A stretch of DNA of 64,000 nucleotides from Carboxylicivirga sp. M1479 (lineage in GTDB: Bacteria > Bacteroidota > Bacteroidia > Bacteroidales > Marinilabiliaceae), in contig NZ_VKDE01000002.1 in NCBI RefSeq assembly GCF_007097485.1, forward strand, positions 186,001 through 250,000. Reading direction: 5' to 3'. This document shows, one piece after another, positions 54,440 through 62,787 of the stretch. The notes beneath the pieces were generated by a model. It saw only the letters and a program-made list of their open reading frames with translations, was not told the DNA's origin and searched no databases. The stretch's first letter is position 1. Every line of letters starts with the position of its first letter. The position numbers and the translations under genes were made by a program.

Positions 54440-54472
54440 GGCCGTTTGGAATTTATTCTGAACGGCTTTTTT
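54440..54472 (+). terminator. Terminator of korAB
   Basis: GCCGTT and AACGGC form the outer stem of a hairpin followed by seven T, about 25 bases past the korB stop. Confidence 0.7.
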
Positions 54473-54486
54473 TATACAATAAAAAA

Positions 54487-54507
54487 CCCGTGAATAATAT
54501 TCACAGG
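54487..54507 (-). terminator. Terminator of the TetR gene
   Basis: On the minus strand the hairpin CCTGTGAATA / TATTCACGGG is followed by six T. It lies 46 bases past the stop codon of the minus-strand TetR gene. Confidence 0.6.
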
Positions 54508-54552
54508 TTGTAGTTTTATCTTTTTCTTGAAATCTTACGATTCCATATAGAT

Positions 54553-55230
54553 TTATTTCGCTAGTAGAGAGTCGGTAAATTTCTCAAGCATTGTTTTGAC
54601 TTCCTCATAATCATCGTCTTTAACCCTTACATCGGTTAAGCGTGGCAAATGAATAGCAAAATAACTATGGCTGTTTGCCATTTCAAATAAATTACTAGCC
54701 AAAGCCCTAGGGTAGGCAAAATCCGGATTTACTTCTGAAATTACACCGGCTACTTTCTCACAGAGCATTTTGTAATTAGAGAAAAAACCTTCTGTGTTTT
54801 CTTTGTCAACCAACTTTGTGTAATATGCTTTGGTCCCTTCGGCAATTATTAAACGGTGTAAAACACTTTCGTTAACATAGTCGATGGCAGGGTTTTCTTT
54901 GTAAGCATAAACCAATGTGCCTATGATTACCTTCAGGCGCTCTTGGGGCGATTTAATATTCATTGTGTGGATATCGATTAGATAGCTAACCCATTCCCAG
55001 TACCACGAAACAAGATACAGTAATAATAAGTGTTTGTTTTCGAAATAGCGATACACCGAAGCTTCAGTTGACCCCATTTTAATGGCCAACTTTTTAAAAG
55101 TAAAAGCTTCAAACCCGATTTCGTCAATTAATAAAATACTGTGTCGTATAATGTTTTGACCTAATGAAGTCTCTTGCGGGTCGCGAAGATAGAGCTTGTC
55201 GTTTAAGCTGATTTTTATTCCAATAGACAT
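54553..55230 (-). CDS. TetR-family transcriptional regulator
   Basis: About 225 residues from the preferred ATG at 55230 (MSIGIKISL). An upstream start at 55275 adds an unlikely 15-residue stretch. The N-terminal helix-turn-helix reads ...FKKLAIKMGSTEASVYRYFENKHLLLLYLV, a clear TetR DNA-binding domain. The rest is a helical ligand-binding domain of unknown specificity. It is divergent from the SulP gene (about 200 bases apart), which may be its target. Confidence 0.85.
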   Translation of the reverse strand: MSIGIKISLNDKLYLRDPQETSLGQNIIRHSILLIDEIGFEAFTFKKLAIKMGSTEASVYRYFENKHLLLLYLVSWYWEWVSYLIDIHTMNIKSPQERLKVIIGTLVYAYKENPAIDYVNESVLHRLIIAEGTKAYYTKLVDKENTEGFFSNYKMLCEKVAGVISEVNPDFAYPRALASNLFEMANSHSYFAIHLPRLTDVRVKDDDYEEVKTMLEKFTDSLLAK

Positions 55231-55432
55231 AGATGCAAAAGTATTTGTAACAAAAGTAAAATTTTTTTTGAACAAATTGGCGATTTTGACGTTCTAGTAA
55301 AACATACTTGTGTGATAGTATTGCTATTGTAACAAAAAGTAATAGCTTTGTACCGGATTTATTGCTAAGTTCAATTATTAATTACGACACTGTTGACCGG
55401 TAGCAGTTCAAATGAAAAATAAGTAAAATACG

Positions 55433-57028
55433 ATGAGTGTCACAAAAAAAGATGGTTTGTTTAGCAACCTGAAGCAGGATATTCCTGCCTCGGTGGTAGT
55501 GTTTTTAGTTGCGGTTCCTCTTTGTTTAGGAATTGCTTTAGCATCCGGAGCTCCTTTATTCTCCGGTATAATTGCAGGTATAATTGGGGGTATAGTTGTT
55601 GGTGCTTTTAGTGGCTCACAGCTAGGCGTTAGTGGCCCTGCGGCAGGTCTGGCGGTTATTGTCCTTTCTGCCATTAGTGAATTGGGTTCTTTCGAAATAT
55701 TTTTAGCTGCTGTTGTTTTAAGTGGTGTATTTCAGCTCATTTTGGGGTATGCAAAGGCCGGTATTATAGGGTATTATTTTCCATCATCCGTAATTAAAGG
55801 GATGTTGTCAGGAATCGGTATCATTATAATTCTAAAACAAATACCTCATAGTTTAGGATACGATAAAGATTATCATGGCAGTTTGGCATTTTCACAGCCC
55901 GATGGGCACAATACTTTGTCAGAACTATATTACATGTTTGAGGCGATAACACCAGGAGCGGCTTTAATAACAATTATATCAATGGCAGTTCTTATCTTAT
56001 GGGAGCAGCCTTTTATGAAGAAAGTCAAGCTTTTTAGTGTTGTACAAGGCCCATTAGTGGTTGTAGCATCAGGTATTGGTTTAAATGTATTATTTCAATC
56101 GATTCCGTCTCTTTCATTAAAAGCCAATCAGGTGGTTGCCATTCCTGTGGCTGATAGTTTCTCTGGCTTCATAGGTCAGTTTACTACGCCTGATTTTAGT
56201 CAAATGTTAAATCCGGGTATTTGGGTTGTTGCTGCCACTATTGCTATTGTAGCAAGTTTAGAAACGCTACTATGTTTGGAGGCCACCGATAAACTGGATC
56301 CTCAAAAGCGTGTGACGCCAACGAACAGGGAGTTAAAGGCTCAAGGAATTGGAAATATTTTGTCTGGACTTGTTGGGGGATTACCGATTACCCAAGTAAT
56401 TGTGCGTAGTTCAACCAATATTCAGTCGGGTGGAAAAACAAAGATGTCGGCCATATTACATGGTGTTATTATGCTGTTATGTGCCATGGCTATACCAGCA
56501 GTTCTTAATTTGATTCCTTTGGCTAGTTTAGCGGCTATCTTATTCATTGTTGGTTATAAGTTAGCCAAGCCAGTTGTGTTTAAGCAAATGTATAAATTAG
56601 GTGTTGAGCATTTTGCTCCGTTCATGGTAACCATTGCTGGTATCATATTTACCGATTTATTGGTGGGAATTATTTTAGGGCTAGTTGTCGCGGTTATGTA
56701 CATCCTTTATAATAATTATAAAAAGCCATTTTTATTTGAAACCGATAAGCACTTAAAAGAAAAAGAACTGCACTTAGAGCTGGCTGAGGATGTTACTTTT
56801 ATTAATAAAGCAAGCATCTTAAATACACTTGGTCAGGTGCCTAATGGATCCAAAGTAGTGATAAATGCCACTCGTTCAGTTAACATTTGTCAGGATGTAA
56901 TCGAGATAATTGATGAATTTGAAACGAGTGCTAAATATCGGGATATTACGGTTGAGATATTAAAGCGTGAAAGGCGAGGGGTTGAAAATCAGCGTAAAGT
57001 TGCCGAATTTGCCTTGAATGAAGTATAA
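55433..57028 (+). CDS. SulP-family anion transporter (probable bicarbonate carrier)
   Basis: A 531-residue membrane transporter with about ten to twelve helices. Typical features are LKQDIPASVVVFLVAVPLCLGIALASGAPL (helix 1 region, prolines at the binding site) and the GSQLGVSGPAAGLAV segment. A C-terminal STAS-like domain is present (from about residue 440). The carbonic anhydrase gene follows by 21 bases. That gene pair is the usual sign of a SulP bicarbonate uptake system (BicA-like), though sulfate cannot be excluded from sequence alone. Confidence 0.85.
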   Translation: MSVTKKDGLFSNLKQDIPASVVVFLVAVPLCLGIALASGAPLFSGIIAGIIGGIVVGAFSGSQLGVSGPAAGLAVIVLSAISELGSFEIFLAAVVLSGVFQLILGYAKAGIIGYYFPSSVIKGMLSGIGIIIILKQIPHSLGYDKDYHGSLAFSQPDGHNTLSELYYMFEAITPGAALITIISMAVLILWEQPFMKKVKLFSVVQGPLVVVASGIGLNVLFQSIPSLSLKANQVVAIPVADSFSGFIGQFTTPDFSQMLNPGIWVVAATIAIVASLETLLCLEATDKLDPQKRVTPTNRELKAQGIGNILSGLVGGLPITQVIVRSSTNIQSGGKTKMSAILHGVIMLLCAMAIPAVLNLIPLASLAAILFIVGYKLAKPVVFKQMYKLGVEHFAPFMVTIAGIIFTDLLVGIILGLVVAVMYILYNNYKKPFLFETDKHLKEKELHLELAEDVTFINKASILNTLGQVPNGSKVVINATRSVNICQDVIEIIDEFETSAKYRDITVEILKRERRGVENQRKVAEFALNEV

Positions 57029-57049
57029 CAACTTAAAATCAGAACAATT

Positions 57050-57679
57050 ATGAGTACAATAACACAAAATGCACAATCACAGTCGAGTATAACGCCCGGT
57101 AAGGCCATTGAATTATTAAAAGAGGGAAATAAGCGTTTTTTAGCAGCTAAAGCTTTAAATCGTGATTGGCATCAACAAGTGAAAGAAACAGCCACAGGTC
57201 AATATCCATTTGCTGCTATTGTTAGTTGTATCGATTCGCGTATACCAACAGAAGTCGTTTTTGATCAAGGTATTGGAGATGTATTTAATGCACGTGTTGC
57301 AGGTAATATTGTTAATGAAGATATACTTGGAAGCCTTGAGTTTGCATGTAAGCTAGCTGGTGCAAAAAGCATTGTTGTTTTGGGTCATACTTCATGTGGT
57401 GCAGTTAAAGGCGCTTGTGATAATGCACAACTTGGCAACTTAACACAAATGCTTGATAAAATTAAGCCCGCTGTTGACTTAACACCAACTGCCGATGGTG
57501 AAGAAAGAAACTCTGGCAATATTGGTTTTGTCAATAAAGTGGCGGATAAAAATGTAGAGTTAACCATTGAAAATATAAAATCGCAAAGTACAGTACTAAA
57601 TCAGATGCTAGAAGCAGGTGAGATAAATATTGTAGGTGCTATGTACGATGTGAAAACAGGAGAAATTACCTTTAGTTAG
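57050..57679 (+). CDS. Beta-class carbonic anhydrase
   Basis: A 209-residue zinc enzyme. The ligand motifs CIDSR (Cys60, with the Asp62-Arg64 dyad) and GHTSCG (His113 and Cys116) are complete. It interconverts CO2 and bicarbonate and would sustain bicarbonate flux through the adjacent SulP protein. There is no clear signal peptide, so it is cytoplasmic. The ORF ends immediately before a convergent small frame on the other strand. Confidence 0.93.
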   Translation: MSTITQNAQSQSSITPGKAIELLKEGNKRFLAAKALNRDWHQQVKETATGQYPFAAIVSCIDSRIPTEVVFDQGIGDVFNARVAGNIVNEDILGSLEFACKLAGAKSIVVLGHTSCGAVKGACDNAQLGNLTQMLDKIKPAVDLTPTADGEERNSGNIGFVNKVADKNVELTIENIKSQSTVLNQMLEAGEINIVGAMYDVKTGEITFS

Positions 57680-57817
57680 TTATGTTCCCGGATTGAATGT
57701 TATCTGTTCCTGAGTTAATTGACATTCAATCCATTTAATTTTACCTGAGTGGGGTGGTTCGATTTCAGACGTGATTTCGACCCACCTTTTTTGTTTTAAA
57801 TCATCGAAATATACCTG
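57680..57817 (-). CDS. Possible small protein convergent with the carbonic anhydrase gene
   Basis: A 45-codon frame starting at ATG 57817, with protein-like text (QVYFDDLKQKRWVEITSEIE then a C-terminal ITFNPGT). A longer TTG-started version reaches 57952 (90 codons), but its 5' part would overlap the trp promoter. A perfect 11-bp hairpin (57690-57732) lies in its 3' end. It may be genuine, a decayed gene or coincidence. The function is unknown. Confidence 0.35.
   Translation of the reverse strand, partial: QVYFDDLKQKRWVEITSEIEPPHSGKIKWIECQLTQEQITFNPGT
57690..57732 (+). terminator. Hairpin after the carbonic anhydrase gene
   Basis: GGATTGAATGT and ACATTCAATCC form an 11-bp stem around a 21-base loop, 11 bases past the stop. 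Only scattered T follow, so it may stabilise the 3' end rather than terminate strongly. Confidence 0.45.
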
Positions 57818-57897
57818 CATACTTGTACGATTTATTAGCTGATGCAGGTGTTTTATGACAATTGGTAGCAATTGAATTAAAAAAATGCCAAATAGTG

Positions 57898-57930
57898 TTT
57901 GGTTTTTAAAATTATTATTCCAAATATTTG
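57898..57930 (+). promoter_or_regulatory. Candidate promoter of the trp operon
   Basis: TTTG at 57898-57901, 21 bases, then AATATTTG at 57923-57930 (one mismatch to TAnnTTTG). Transcription would start near 57937, about 19 bases before the trpL ATG. Confidence 0.45.
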
Positions 57931-57955
57931 TGACGAACAATTGCAAAAGCAAAAC

Positions 57956-58018
57956 ATGAATTTGATTTTAACACATAAAGGCTGGTGGCATTATACTTTT
58001 CTTTCCAACGAGAGTTAA
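57956..58018 (+). CDS. trpL: trp operon leader peptide with tandem Trp codons
   Basis: A 20-codon frame starting at ATG 57956 and ending with TAA at 58016-58018. It reads MNLILTHKG, then TGG TGG at 57983-57988, then HYTFLSNES. Two adjacent tryptophan codons in a short frame immediately upstream of trpE are the hallmark of a translational attenuator. The stop codon overlaps an antiterminator segment (58009-58016), so the leader ribosome position can be read by the RNA fold. The frame is too short for usual gene calling. Confidence 0.85.
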   Translation: MNLILTHKGWWHYTFLSNES

Positions 58019-58083
58019 GGGGAACCGTCGTATATATAAAATATGAACAAAGGCTTACCGAAACTCTCGGTAAGCCTTTTTTT
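58009..58083 (+). promoter_or_regulatory. trp attenuator: antiterminator segment plus terminator hairpin
   Basis: The terminator hairpin (58049-58080, arms AAGGCTTACCGA and TCGGTAAGCCTT, loop AACTC) ends in seven T at 58077-58083, 22 bases before the trpE ATG at 58106. The eight bases CGAGAGTT at 58009-58016 are complementary to AACTCTCG at 58062-58069, inside the terminator loop and 3' arm. A ribosome stalled on TGG TGG leaves 58009-58016 free to pair there and destroy the terminator. A ribosome that reaches the stop codon covers that segment and termination follows. Free tryptophan thereby lowers trpE-B transcription. Confidence 0.8.
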
Positions 58084-58105
58084 ATTTCATAAATTTAACC
58101 AAACC

Positions 58106-59521
58106 ATGGATACAATAACAATCAAAACAACTGCAACTCCCATACCAGCTAATGTAGCCGATGTAACCACTCCGGTAAGTTTATACCTAAAGCTGAGAGA
58201 TGCATACCCTAATACTATTTTATTGGAAAGTAGTGATTATCATGGAAGTAGTAATTCTATGTCATTTATTTGTTTCAAACCATTGTATGAGTTTGTGGCC
58301 GACAAGGGGCAGGTTTTACAAGGGGAAGCACACAAAGAGCTTCAGCCGATAAGCATTACTAAAGAAAATAATGTGCCAGAGCTTTTGGATGCTTTTATAA
58401 AAAGCTTTGAAGTGGATAATGCCAATTGCCCGGTTAAGGTGAATGGATTATTTGGGTATTCAACCTTTGATGCCGTTCAGTATTTCGATTCTTTAAACTT
58501 CAGCGCAGAAAAAAAGGAAGAACACTCAATACCCGAATTACGATATGCATTTTATAAATACATTATTGCTTTTAATCATTTCACTAATCAGTTGCATCTG
58601 ATTGAGAATTTGCAAGAGGGAGAAGAATCGCAGAGTAATGCTTTAATCGATCAGTTTTACAACCGCTCCATACCAACCTTTCAGTTTCAACCATCCAATA
58701 ACGAGAAATCAAACCTCACGGATGAAGAATACATGAACATGGTGACCAAAGGAAAGGAACATTGTTTCCGGGGAGATGTGTTTCAGATAGTCTTATCGCG
58801 TCAGTTTCGTCAGCAGTTTTCGGGTGATGAGTTCAATGTTTATCGTGCCTTGCGTAACATTAACCCTTCGCCTTATTTGTTTTATTTCGATTATGGTAGT
58901 TATAAAATATTTGGTTCATCGCCCGAAGCACAATTGATTATTGAAAATAATGTTGCAACAATCAATCCTATTGCAGGCACTTTTAAACGTACTGGCGATG
59001 ATACAAAGGATCAGGAATTAGCCATTCAATTAAGTAAGGATGAAAAGGAGAATGCAGAGCATGTGATGCTGGTTGATTTGGCTCGTAACGATTTGAGTCG
59101 TAACTGCCAGGATGTAACTGTGAATACCTACAAAGAAGTGCAATACTATTCTCATGTACTACACCTTGTGTCTGATGTGAGTGGTAAACTGCAAAAAGGG
59201 TCCATTGCTTCGCGCGTAATGGCCGATACCTTTCCGGCAGGCACACTATCTGGCGCTCCAAAATACAAAGCCATGCAATTGATCGACTCCATTGAAAACC
59301 AAAATCGCAGCTATTACGGTGGCTGTATTGGTAACATTGGCTTAGATGGAAGTTTCAATCAGGCCATTATGATACGTTCATTTCTGAGTAAAAACAATAC
59401 TTTGTTTTACCAGGCTGGTGCGGGCGTAGTGAGCGAATCAAAAGAGGAGAACGAATTAAATGAAGTCAACAACAAGTTAGGTGCCTTAAAAAAGGCCATT
59501 CACATGGCTGAGGAGTTTTAG
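58106..59521 (+). CDS. trpE: Anthranilate synthase component I
   Basis: A 471-residue enzyme from ATG 58106. An earlier in-frame ATG at 58043 would encode the terminator arms, so it is rejected. The LLESS motif (residues 39-43) is the tryptophan feedback site. The catalytic domain shows GSSPEAQLI, AGTFKRTGDD, LSGAPKYKAM and IGLDGSFNQAIMIRS. With TrpG it turns chorismate and glutamine into anthranilate. It is the first structural gene after the attenuator. Confidence 0.94.
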   Translation: MDTITIKTTATPIPANVADVTTPVSLYLKLRDAYPNTILLESSDYHGSSNSMSFICFKPLYEFVADKGQVLQGEAHKELQPISITKENNVPELLDAFIKSFEVDNANCPVKVNGLFGYSTFDAVQYFDSLNFSAEKKEEHSIPELRYAFYKYIIAFNHFTNQLHLIENLQEGEESQSNALIDQFYNRSIPTFQFQPSNNEKSNLTDEEYMNMVTKGKEHCFRGDVFQIVLSRQFRQQFSGDEFNVYRALRNINPSPYLFYFDYGSYKIFGSSPEAQLIIENNVATINPIAGTFKRTGDDTKDQELAIQLSKDEKENAEHVMLVDLARNDLSRNCQDVTVNTYKEVQYYSHVLHLVSDVSGKLQKGSIASRVMADTFPAGTLSGAPKYKAMQLIDSIENQNRSYYGGCIGNIGLDGSFNQAIMIRSFLSKNNTLFYQAGAGVVSESKEENELNEVNNKLGALKKAIHMAEEF

Positions 59522-59637
59522 GTTAACTTGTAAGGAGAAACGAATTAAACCAACAAGTTTGGTTTTAAACAAGCAAACTTAATTTAACCAAGCTGTTTGA
59601 CTCAAAGGAATAGCCAACAGCATCAAGCTTAGAAATT

Positions 59638-60222
59638 ATGAAAATTTTAGTCCTAGATAATTACGATTCATTCACTTATAACCTTGTTCATTACGTTGAG
59701 GAAATTATAAATGAAAAGGTAGATGTATTTCGTAATGATGAAATAAGCATTGCCGATGTGGCCAATTACGATAAGATATTGTTATCGCCAGGTCCTGGTA
59801 TACCGGAAGAGGCTGGTATTTTAAAAGAGCTAATTGCTAGCTATGCCTCAAGCAAAAGTATATTAGGTGTATGCTTGGGTTGTCAGGCAATTGCTGAAGT
59901 ATTTGGCGGGAGTATTCGCAACTTAAACAAGGTATACCATGGGGTAGCTACTCCGGTAAGTGTGCTTGATCAAAACGAAATACTATTTAAAGGACTTCCA
60001 GATACTTTTAAAGCAGGACGTTACCATAGTTGGGTGGTTAACGAGGAGGATTTGCCCAAGGAGCTAACCATCACTTCAAAAGAGGCTGAGGGGCAAATAA
60101 TGGGTTTACGACATAAAGACTATGATGTGCGAGGAGTGCAATTTCATCCTGAATCGGTATTAACCGAACATGGAAAAGAAATGATTAGAAACTGGATAGA
60201 AAATACAGCAACTAGCCTTTAG
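59638..60222 (+). CDS. trpG: Anthranilate synthase component II (glutamine amidotransferase)
   Basis: A 194-residue class I amidotransferase. LLSPGPGIPEEAG (about 48-60), the nucleophile Cys79 in GVCLGCQAIAE and the His170-x-Glu172 pair in QFHPES form the catalytic triad. The residue after GVCLG is Cys rather than the usual His. It supplies ammonia from glutamine to TrpE. It is separated from trpE by 116 bases of AT-rich DNA. A PabA role is also possible. Confidence 0.9.
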   Translation: MKILVLDNYDSFTYNLVHYVEEIINEKVDVFRNDEISIADVANYDKILLSPGPGIPEEAGILKELIASYASSKSILGVCLGCQAIAEVFGGSIRNLNKVYHGVATPVSVLDQNEILFKGLPDTFKAGRYHSWVVNEEDLPKELTITSKEAEGQIMGLRHKDYDVRGVQFHPESVLTEHGKEMIRNWIENTATSL

Positions 60223-60290
60223 CTGTGTTTCCTTGCTACTTAAATTTGAATATCAACCAAACGCTAGCTGCTTAAAGCTGGTTCCCAGAT

Positions 60291-61298
60291 ATGAATAGTA
60301 TGAGTATAAAAAATATCATCAAACAATTAATTGATCACAAATTCCTTTCGCGCCAGGAGGCTAAAGAGGTATTAATAAGTATTGCCAAAGAAGAGTACAA
60401 CCAATCGGAGGTAGTGGCTTTTCTTACGGTTTTTATGATGCGTCCCGTAACTGTTGAAGAACTTTCTGGTTTTCGTGATGCTCTTCTGGAATTGTGCATT
60501 CGCATTAACTTATCAGACTATCGAACCATTGATATGTGTGGAACAGGGGGCGATGGACAGAATACCTTTAATATTTCTACCCTTGCATCCTTGGTGGTAG
60601 CTGGTGCGGGTGCAAAAGTATCTAAGCATGGTAACTACGGCGTGTCCTCCTCTTGTGGATCATCCAATGTAATGGAGTATTTAGGTTATAAGTTTACTAA
60701 CGATGAGGATCTGTTGAAGCATCAGTTGGATAAAGCGAATATATGCTTTTTACACGCGCCCATGTTTCATCCAGCCATGAAGGTGGTAGCTCCAATTAGA
60801 AAAGAGCTTGGCCTGAAAACTTTTTTTAATATGCTGGGGCCTATGGTCAATCCATCATTTCCACAGCATCAGTTGGTAGGTGTGTTTAGCCTGGAACTGG
60901 CCCGCGTCTATCAATATATTTTTCAACAGACTAATAAGGGTTATACCATTTTACACGCGTTGGATGGCTACGACGAAGTTTCGTTAACGGGTGATGTAAA
61001 AGCCATTAGTAATAATGAAGAGCAAGTTTATTCGCCTGCAGATTTTGGTATGCGTCAGATAAAAGCCAATGAAATTTTTGGTGGTGATACAGTGCCCGAG
61101 GCAGCAGCCATATTTAAAACAGTATTAAATGGCGAGGGAACAGAAGCCCAGAGTAATGTGGTGATTGCCAATGCAGCTATGGCTTTAAATTGCTATTATC
61201 CCGATCGCAGTATGGAGCAGAACATTGTTGAAGCACGCAAGTCGCTATTGGAGGGGAAGGCAGCACAAGTATTAACCACTCTATTGAGTTTATCTTAA
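60291..61298 (+). CDS. trpD: Anthranilate phosphoribosyltransferase
   Basis: A 335-residue enzyme. The PRPP loop CGTGGDGQNTFNISTLAS and the KHGNYGVSSSCGSSNVMEYLGY region are diagnostic. It transfers phosphoribose from PRPP to anthranilate, the second step to tryptophan. ATG codons at 60291 and 60300 are both possible starts. It is part of the trp operon. Confidence 0.94.
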   Translation: MNSMSIKNIIKQLIDHKFLSRQEAKEVLISIAKEEYNQSEVVAFLTVFMMRPVTVEELSGFRDALLELCIRINLSDYRTIDMCGTGGDGQNTFNISTLASLVVAGAGAKVSKHGNYGVSSSCGSSNVMEYLGYKFTNDEDLLKHQLDKANICFLHAPMFHPAMKVVAPIRKELGLKTFFNMLGPMVNPSFPQHQLVGVFSLELARVYQYIFQQTNKGYTILHALDGYDEVSLTGDVKAISNNEEQVYSPADFGMRQIKANEIFGGDTVPEAAAIFKTVLNGEGTEAQSNVVIANAAMALNCYYPDRSMEQNIVEARKSLLEGKAAQVLTTLLSLS

Positions 61299-61308
61299 GC
61301 TAGTAATC

Positions 61309-62106
61309 ATGAACATCCTGAATAAAATAGTTGATCAAAAGAAAATAGAAGTAGAGAATGCCAAAAAGACAAGGCCCATTGAGCAGTTGATGGACATACC
61401 TATGTTCTTTGAAGCCGTTCCATCTTTAAAAAACTCAATAAGCTGTCATAGCAAAACAGGTGTTATTACCGAGTTTAAACGTCAGTCGCCCTCAAAAGGC
61501 CTTATTAACGGAACAGCTAAGGTGGAAGAGGTGGTAAAAGGCTATGAGGAGGTTGGTTCATCGGCTTTGTCGGTGCTGACTGATACGCAGTTTTTTGGTG
61601 GATGCAACGACGACTTAAGCGCTGCACGCAAGGTGACAAGCATACCAATTTTGCGCAAAGATTTTATTATTGATCCTTATCAGGTATATGAAGCTAAGGC
61701 CATTGGAGCCAGTGCAATTTTATTAATCGCTGCCATATTGGAAGAAAATCAGGCCAAAGAATTGGGTGCGTTAGCCAATTATTTGGGCATGGAGGTGTTA
61801 ATGGAATTGCACGAGCCAGATGAAGCATCGCGCCTTAATGCTTTTGTTGATGTGGTGGGGATTAATAATCGTAACCTAAAAACTTTTAAGGTTGATTTGA
61901 AGCAGTCCATTGCTTTGGCCAAGTCGTTACCATCCGACAAATTAAAGATTTCGGAAAGCGGTATTCATTCGCCTAAGGATGTTCATTTTCTTAGAAGACA
62001 TGGCTTTGATGGTTTTTTAATTGGCGAGAACTTTATGAAAACCGATAATCCAGGTAAGGCTTTTGCCGATTTTGCCAAAGAAATAAAGGTTAAAGAGAAA
62101 GTTTAG
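61309..62106 (+). CDS. trpC: Indole-3-glycerol phosphate synthase
   Basis: A 265-residue TIM-barrel enzyme. Family residues are visible in VITEFKRQSPSKG, SALSVLTDTQFFGG, PILRKDFIIDPYQVYEA, GINNRNLKTFKVD and ISESGIHSPKDV. It closes the indole ring, releasing CO2 and water. It is not fused to TrpF, unlike E. coli TrpC. Only 10 bases follow trpD. Confidence 0.95.
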   Translation: MNILNKIVDQKKIEVENAKKTRPIEQLMDIPMFFEAVPSLKNSISCHSKTGVITEFKRQSPSKGLINGTAKVEEVVKGYEEVGSSALSVLTDTQFFGGCNDDLSAARKVTSIPILRKDFIIDPYQVYEAKAIGASAILLIAAILEENQAKELGALANYLGMEVLMELHEPDEASRLNAFVDVVGINNRNLKTFKVDLKQSIALAKSLPSDKLKISESGIHSPKDVHFLRRHGFDGFLIGENFMKTDNPGKAFADFAKEIKVKEKV

Positions 62107-62151
62107 TAAGTCATCAGGCAGATAAAAAACTTAACGCTATTGATTAATGTG

Positions 62152-62787
62152 ATGATGAACCAAAGCCCCAAAATAAAAGTATGTGGCATGCGCAACGACG
62201 AGAATCTTGCAGCATTGTTAGAGTTAAAGCCCGATTATGTAGGTTTTATTTTCTACGATAAATCGCCACGTTATACTGATAGTAGGCCTCAAGTGAATAT
62301 TCCATCCACTGTAAAAAAAGTGGGGGTGTTTGTTAATGCCAGCGAACGAACAATTAATGAAAAGCGTATTCAGTTTGGCTTAGATATTATCCAGTTGCAC
62401 GGCGATGAATCGCCCGAATTGTGTTTTTTACTTAAGCAAACAGGCGTGCAAGTGATGAAAGTGTTCAGGGTGGATGAGACTTTTGATTTTCAGCAGACTC
62501 GCCGTTACCAGGATTACTGCGATTATTTTTTGTTCGACACACAAACGAAAGCCTTTGGCGGCAGTGGTAAAAGGTTTGATTGGCGTTTGTTGAAAAATTA
62601 TAACCAGGCTCGTCCGATGTTTTTAAGTGGCGGCATTGGACCCGATGATGTGAATGACATTCGCCAGATTACCGAGCTGAATATAAAAGCCATTGATGTG
62701 AACAGTAAGTTTGAAACGGAACCAGCTCTTAAGAATATAGAATTACTGTCCGAGTTTATGAGTGAAATAAGGAAAACAGAAGCATAA
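62152..62787 (+). CDS. trpF: Phosphoribosylanthranilate isomerase
   Basis: About 211 residues from ATG 62152 (a nearby ATG at 62155 and a TTG at 62140 are alternatives). [39 protein letters not shown] and [11 protein letters not shown] are characteristic, with the catalytic Cys in the first motif. It is a free-standing TIM-barrel isomerase. Its stop codon overlaps the trpB start by one base (TAATG). Confidence 0.93.
   Translation: MMNQSPKIKVCGMRNDENLAALLELKPDYVGFIFYDKSPRYTDSRPQVNIPSTVKKVGVFVNASERTINEKRIQFGLDIIQLHGDESPELCFLLKQTGVQVMKVFRVDETFDFQQTRRYQDYCDYFLFDTQTKAFGGSGKRFDWRLLKNYNQARPMFLSGGIGPDDVNDIRQITELNIKAIDVNSKFETEPALKNIELLSEFMSEIRKTEA

Noticed and set aside
55231-55275. Earlier start for the TetR gene
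   Set aside because: The extra residues precede the HTH without any homology signature and lie in the promoter-like region. ATG 55230 is preferred.
58043-58105. An upstream in-frame start for trpE
   Set aside because: The first 21 codons would be the terminator hairpin and its T-tract. The ATG at 58106 immediately follows and gives the conserved protein length.
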